From: JAJNBD01 sp964471475
GTDB lineage: Bacteria > Pseudomonadota > Gammaproteobacteria > CAISUE01
Assembly (NCBI GenBank): GCA_964471475.1
Contig: CAYYFQ010000007.1
Location: 1 to 64,000, forward strand
Direction: 5' to 3'
DNA length: 64,000 nt
Part shown: piece by piece, positions 60,968-64,000 of the stretch
Layout: every line of letters starts with the position of its first letter
How positions within the stretch are numbered: position 1 is the first letter of the stretch
The notes under the pieces: model-generated
Told to the model about the DNA's origin: nothing
Seen by the model: only the letters and a program-made list of their open reading frames with translations
The model's database searches: none
Made by a program: the position numbers and the translations under genes

Positions 60968-61182
60968 CTTATTACCCAAGGAAAAAAATCTTAAAGAATC
61001 TTGACAAAAAAAAGCGTTACCCAAAAAAGAGTAAAGAGAATGAGCGTATGATTTGATGGGGTTATAGAAGATGTTAAGTATCGAATCAACCACACCTATC
61101 GCAATAGGATTGCAACTATATAATTTATTGATTAAATGTGAAAATTTTTTATTTAAGCGTTTTTTCAAAACCTTAATTAAAT

Positions 61183-61321
61183 TACTATAGTATTCTTTTT
61201 TGGCTGATTTTCAATCTTCCCGAGAACTCAAATTAATTCTATTGTACTTCGTTTGTACTACTAAAGCACTTAATTTATAAAAAAAAATAGATAATTGTTT
61301 ATTTTATAATACTATAGTATT
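61183..61321. promoter_or_regulatory. pair of TACTATAGTA operator-like repeats
   Basis: TTACTATAGTATT at 61183-61195 and AATACTATAGTATT (14-bp palindrome) at 61308-61321 share the core TACTATAGTA, 125 bp apart. They sit in the 410-bp gap between the terminator and the ribbon-helix-helix gene and are probably its operators, allowing looping. I see no gene in this gap; a 72-codon minus-strand frame (60950-61168) is not convincing. Confidence 0.6.
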
Positions 61322-61376
61322 ATATATGGTAAGTTTGAATGAATCAGTTGATTTATTGCCACAGAAGGGGGTATCT

Positions 61377-61736
61377 ATGAAAAGCATTACACTTAGGATT
61401 GACGAGTCTTTGCTGGAGACAATTACGCGAAATGCTGAAGTTCAAAAAATTAAGCTGTCAAGATATATTAGAATGTTGATTGAAAAGGGCTTAGTTATTG
61501 ATTCGCAAATACAGTCAGGGTTTGATAAAAATACTGCTGGTTTTTCTAATAATTCTAAAGGAATTTTTGAAATAAGAATGGCTCAAATTCAAGCAGAAGA
61601 GTTATTAATTTGCCGTGAAATTTTGAAAAATATTTTACAATCTGAGTCTGATTTCAATAGAAAATCTGCTGAAGCAAGTGAAAAAGCAAAGGCATTTGTT
61701 GCAAAGGCATTAAGTGCCGATAGTGATATATCTTAG
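61377..61736 (+). CDS. ribbon-helix-helix protein
   Basis: About 119 residues from the ATG at 61377, with AGGGGG upstream; an upstream frame to 61326 begins inside the operator repeat. Residues 1-45 are a ribbon-helix-helix: MKSITLRIDESLLETITRNAEVQKIKLSRYIRMLIEKGL. The C-terminal part is helical and may form a coiled coil. Candidates are an autoregulated repressor, an antitoxin or a relaxosome accessory (TraY is of this fold); I cannot decide by sequence. No toxin gene follows directly. Confidence 0.75.
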   Translation: MKSITLRIDESLLETITRNAEVQKIKLSRYIRMLIEKGLVIDSQIQSGFDKNTAGFSNNSKGIFEIRMAQIQAEELLICREILKNILQSESDFNRKSAEASEKAKAFVAKALSADSDIS

Positions 61737-61808
61737 CTATTTTTCATCAAATTTTAACCGTATAATTTTAATTATTTTAAATTAAAAGTAAAGAGTACAT
61801 TCAGCGTC

Positions 61809-62915
61809 ATGATAGCGAAAGAATTTGAAGAAATTTCACATACTGGAGGAAAGGTTACATTTAGTGATGGCCATACAAAATATGAGCATTGTAATCCACA
61901 TAATATTATTATGTATGAAATTGCTATTTCATTGAATGGAATATTTTTGGGGAGAGCATCGTTAAATAATAATGCTCCTTGCAAATTACCATTGCCATAT
62001 TTTGTTGTAATGATGGCAAGTGACAAAGAGGGTTTTTTCGGATATCTCTGTAATGAATGTAAAAAATATTTTAGAGGAAAAATGCTTGGCGAGAGTATTT
62101 TTTGCCCTTATTGTTTACATATAGCAAATGAAATTGATTTTTTAACATCCAATCAATTAGCATATATTGGTCTTTATGTAAGTAAGTTATTTGAGCATCA
62201 TGCTACAGGAGAAAAAATAGTGCTTGATTTAGATGAAATTGTTTCTAATTTGGATCAAAATATAATAAAACTGAATGCTTATGAAGAAAGGCAACAGCAG
62301 GTGATTATTTGTGAAAAGTGCAAGGCAAAGTTCGATGTTATTGGAGTTTATGTCAGCTGCCCAAGATGTGCATTTAGAAATAATTCATCAAATTTTTTTA
62401 AAAATATGAAAGAAAAATTTAGTCAAATTGATCTTCTCGGTCAAGACCTTAACGGGATACTTAACAGGGTTGTTGAAGATTATGCGGGCGTTGGAAGCGA
62501 CATAAAAAATGTTTTAGAGAGAATCGTTCCGTTAACAGGACTAAACAAGAAAAAAGCCAAAAAAATTGATTTTCAAAAAATAATCACAACAAGTAAATTT
62601 TTGTTTGAAGTTTACGGTCTAAAGCTATTTTCTGATACGGATGAGCATGAGGGGAATAAAGAATTTTTGTCATTAATGCTCCAAAAAAGGCATATTATTG
62701 CGCACAATAGTTCAGTTGTTGATCAAAAATATTTAGATGAAACAAAAGATAGTTCGGTAAGGCTTGGGCAAGTAATTAAAGTTGAAGCACAAGAACTAAA
62801 GAAATTTATTAATCTTCTTCAAAAAGAAACAAAGAGCTTTTTTGAGCAATTTGAAACCCTCTTTATGGATTGGTTGGTTAAAAATTACAAGCAAGCCTTG
62901 GAGCATTGGAAGTAG
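61809..62915 (+). CDS. zinc-ribbon protein with HEPN-like C-terminal domain
   Basis: A 368-residue soluble protein. Residues about 80-103 and 167-188 are two CxxC...CxxC zinc ribbons (C81/C84/C99/C102 and C168/C171/C184/C187). The last 120 residues are all-helical, with the RHIIAH sequence (Arg294 to His299) that matches the Rx4-6H motif of HEPN ribonucleases, preceded by a long helix (about 255-290) and followed by another. HEPN proteins are toxins and defence nucleases. No antitoxin partner gene is seen in the same direction next to it, though the ribbon-helix-helix gene lies upstream. Not recognised as a named family. Confidence 0.65.
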   Translation: MIAKEFEEISHTGGKVTFSDGHTKYEHCNPHNIIMYEIAISLNGIFLGRASLNNNAPCKLPLPYFVVMMASDKEGFFGYLCNECKKYFRGKMLGESIFCPYCLHIANEIDFLTSNQLAYIGLYVSKLFEHHATGEKIVLDLDEIVSNLDQNIIKLNAYEERQQQVIICEKCKAKFDVIGVYVSCPRCAFRNNSSNFFKNMKEKFSQIDLLGQDLNGILNRVVEDYAGVGSDIKNVLERIVPLTGLNKKKAKKIDFQKIITTSKFLFEVYGLKLFSDTDEHEGNKEFLSLMLQKRHIIAHNSSVVDQKYLDETKDSSVRLGQVIKVEAQELKKFINLLQKETKSFFEQFETLFMDWLVKNYKQALEHWK

Positions 62916-63030
62916 CTGGTTGCTCTATATAGCTTGAATCCGCTGCTTGCGGGCTCTTACCATTTCCAATAGCATTTACTATTGGATTGTATTGTGTAGC
63001 ATAATCCATTTTTAAGCGTATTATTGTAAT

Positions 63031-63050
63031 TGCGTCTGCGCGCAGACGCA
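63031..63050. repeat. 20-bp perfect palindrome
   Basis: TGCGTCTGCGCGCAGACGCA is fully self-complementary and much richer in G and C than its surroundings. It lies in the 284-bp gap between the zinc-ribbon gene and the GIY-YIG gene, which holds no gene I can support. It could be a binding site of a partition or recombination protein. Confidence 0.55.
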
Positions 63051-63113
63051 TATGCTAAAATTAGCCGTTACGGAATTTTTTATAGGAAATTAGGCGGACA
63101 CAGTCTAGCCAAT

Positions 63114-63138
63114 TTGAAGTCGAAAATTTCGACTTCAA
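63114..63138. repeat. 12-1-12 inverted repeat
   Basis: TTGAAGTCGAAA and TTTCGACTTCAA mirror around one base. It lies between the palindrome at 63031 and the terminator-like hairpin at 63164, and may be part of an att site of the nearby recombinase or an operator. Confidence 0.5.
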
Positions 63139-63163
63139 TCAAAGTGAACATAGAGCATCCCAA

Positions 63164-63188
63164 ATTAGCCACGCGGTGCGTGGCTAAT
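63164..63188 (-). terminator. hairpin after the GIY-YIG gene, possible terminator
   Basis: ATTAGCCACGC and GCGTGGCTAAT pair perfectly (11 bp) with a 3-base loop. It lies 12 bp past the stop of the minus-strand GIY-YIG gene; only a short T-run follows, so its strength is uncertain. Confidence 0.55.
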
Positions 63189-63199
63189 CTTACATAAGT

Positions 63200-63505
63200 T
63201 TAGTCACTTAGTAATAAGTCAGAAAATTTACCCACAAAATTAGCTGGGGAATCAATAAGTTTCTGTTTTTCTGATTTAGGCAATTTTTTTATTAGGAATT
63301 CGATCTTCATGGCGACAGATTTGCTTTTACCAACATCCCACGATTGAGCAATAGAAACAGGCTTAAATGCTTGGGTGTATTTACATCGACCAGTTCCATT
63401 AAGGTGTTGCTTAAAACGCTTTTCTAGGTTGTTTGTGTAACCTGTATATAATGAGTCATTGTCACAGTAGAGAATATAAACCCAATAAGAATTCTTATTC
63501 ATCAT
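63200..63505 (-). CDS. GIY-YIG nuclease-like protein (YhbQ-like)
   Basis: A 101-residue protein of the UvrC/GIY-YIG fold: WVYILYCDNDSLYTGYTNNLEKRFKQHLNG with the VYI...LYTGYT strand pair and the catalytic Arg in EKRF, then KIEFLIKKL with the conserved Glu. Short YhbQ-like members have unknown cellular roles in DNA repair or recombination. It overlaps the end of the recombinase gene by 11 bases, so the two are co-transcribed. Confidence 0.88.
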   Translation of the reverse strand: MMNKNSYWVYILYCDNDSLYTGYTNNLEKRFKQHLNGTGRCKYTQAFKPVSIAQSWDVGKSKSVAMKIEFLIKKLPKSEKQKLIDSPANFVGKFSDLLLSD

Positions 63506-64000
63506 GCTCTTCCTTGATCTTCAAGGTTTTTCCTTTGGCGCTGGCATGGCGAGCTTTGAGCTCAATATCAATATATTGACCGGTGGTCACTAAACTTTCA
63601 TGCCCTGCGTCGTTTTGAACATGTTCTGCGGGTCTGACTTTAACATCCTCAGAAATTCCCGTATGTCTTAACCAATGTACCGTCGCTTCTTGCAAGGTAT
63701 CGGCCTCTTCGTTGAGGTTTGCTTTTTTGAGTTTTTCGACGGCTTTGTCAAAACAAGATTGTACAATTTCTCGAATAGCATTGGTTGAAGACATCGCACC
63801 GTCGCCTAAAATTTTTGGAATAAGAGGGGAGTCGTCAGATTTTGTGGGAAGCTCAGGCTTAAGGCCTAGAAAATTTCTATAGCGCTTTAATGCGGCTAGC
63901 ATCGCATCAGAAACAGCAATACGGCGCAGCTTGTTTCCTTTACCCACAGTTTGGAACCACCACATGCTATCGTGATCCCTATAAAAATCTGACATTTTTG
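63495..64000 (-). CDS. tyrosine recombinase/integrase (5' end outside window)
   Basis: The frame is open to the right edge, so only the C-terminal 168 residues or so are seen. Catalytic-domain motifs: WWFQTVGKGNKLRRIAVS with the beta-hairpin Lys, VHWLRHTG (HxxR), and NDAGHESLVTTGQYI with His and the nucleophilic Tyr. The first catalytic Arg lies beyond the window. Such a recombinase could integrate or resolve plasmid multimers. The C-terminus is basic (ASAKGKTLKIKEEHDE). A GIY-YIG gene overlaps its end. Confidence 0.9.
   Translation of the reverse strand, partial: KMSDFYRDHDSMWWFQTVGKGNKLRRIAVSDAMLAALKRYRNFLGLKPELPTKSDDSPLIPKILGDGAMSSTNAIREIVQSCFDKAVEKLKKANLNEEADTLQEATVHWLRHTGISEDVKVRPAEHVQNDAGHESLVTTGQYIDIELKARHASAKGKTLKIKEEHDE

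Noticed and set aside
60950..61168. A 72-codon minus-strand frame between the terminator and the ribbon-helix-helix gene
   Set aside because: It overlaps the terminator, is AT-driven in composition and has no start signal.
1..64000. tRNA, rRNA, CRISPR arrays and riboswitches
   Set aside because: No cloverleaf, ribosomal sequence or regularly spaced repeat-spacer pattern was recognised on reading; short RNAs could have been missed.

Overview
This window looks like most of a low-GC conjugative plasmid from a Legionella-like gammaproteobacterium (order Legionellales or a near relative). The reasons are a complete F-type transfer (tra) operon, several CsrA paralogues directly upstream of it (as in Legionella integrative elements), an iteron origin with a TrfA-type initiator and ParA/ParB genes, a KfrA-like protein, and an accessory load of regulators, transporters and detoxification genes. 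No rRNA, tRNA or CRISPR array was recognised. The host assignment is an inference from gene content and base composition.

Layout. 1-2614: a truncated secreted protein, an XRE regulator, a secreted FAD-linked oxidase, and the 3' piece of a membrane-protein gene. 2615-11091: an intact Tn3-family transposon with 36-bp inverted repeats and a CTAAT target duplication. Its tnpR and tnpA lie on the right; on the left is one co-directional cargo operon of alternative oxidase, NsrR, a small membrane protein, a TehB-type methyltransferase, cytochrome P450 and nitroreductase. The transposon splits a membrane-protein gene whose two halves rejoin in frame when the element and one target copy are removed. 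11836-37441: two small unknown genes, then traI, traD, traG, traH, traF, traN, trbC, traU, traW, trbI, traC, traV, traB, traK, traE, traL, traA and a small lipoprotein, all on the minus strand. A single plus-strand membrane gene sits where F has traS/traT. 37614-39200: three CsrA-like genes and a degenerate receiver-domain gene, with a promoter whose -35 lies inside a 23-bp palindrome. 39453-48231: accessory genes (XRE regulator, methyltransferase, MATE transporter, LuxR-sensor-like protein, S24-like repressor that has lost its catalytic residues, queuosine-precursor transporter family, nitrilase, MFS transporter, ElbB).

48380-54482: the replicon, with a parA-parB-trfA-parB operon, four iterons, DnaA boxes, four copies of a GGCGCGCC-centred palindrome in a mirrored arrangement, and a kfrA-like gene. 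54662-62915: plasmid housekeeping and defence genes (lipoprotein, AbiE toxin-antitoxin pair, DUF3560, DUF6908 and DUF6471 proteins, lytic transglycosylase, adenine methylase-like protein, ribbon-helix-helix protein, zinc-ribbon plus HEPN-like protein). 63200-64000: a GIY-YIG protein and the 3' part of a tyrosine recombinase.

How the parts work together. Transfer is probably controlled at two levels: an XRE repressor at the 23-bp operator and CsrA-type proteins acting on mRNA. Replication and partition share one operon that can be autoregulated from the origin side. The transposon brings a module that should keep respiration running under nitric oxide, switched by its own NO sensor through a large palindrome. 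The best candidates for something undescribed are this NsrR/alternative-oxidase cargo operon, the three-CsrA plus receiver module, the plus-strand gene in the exclusion position, the mirrored origin, and the zinc-ribbon/HEPN-like gene.
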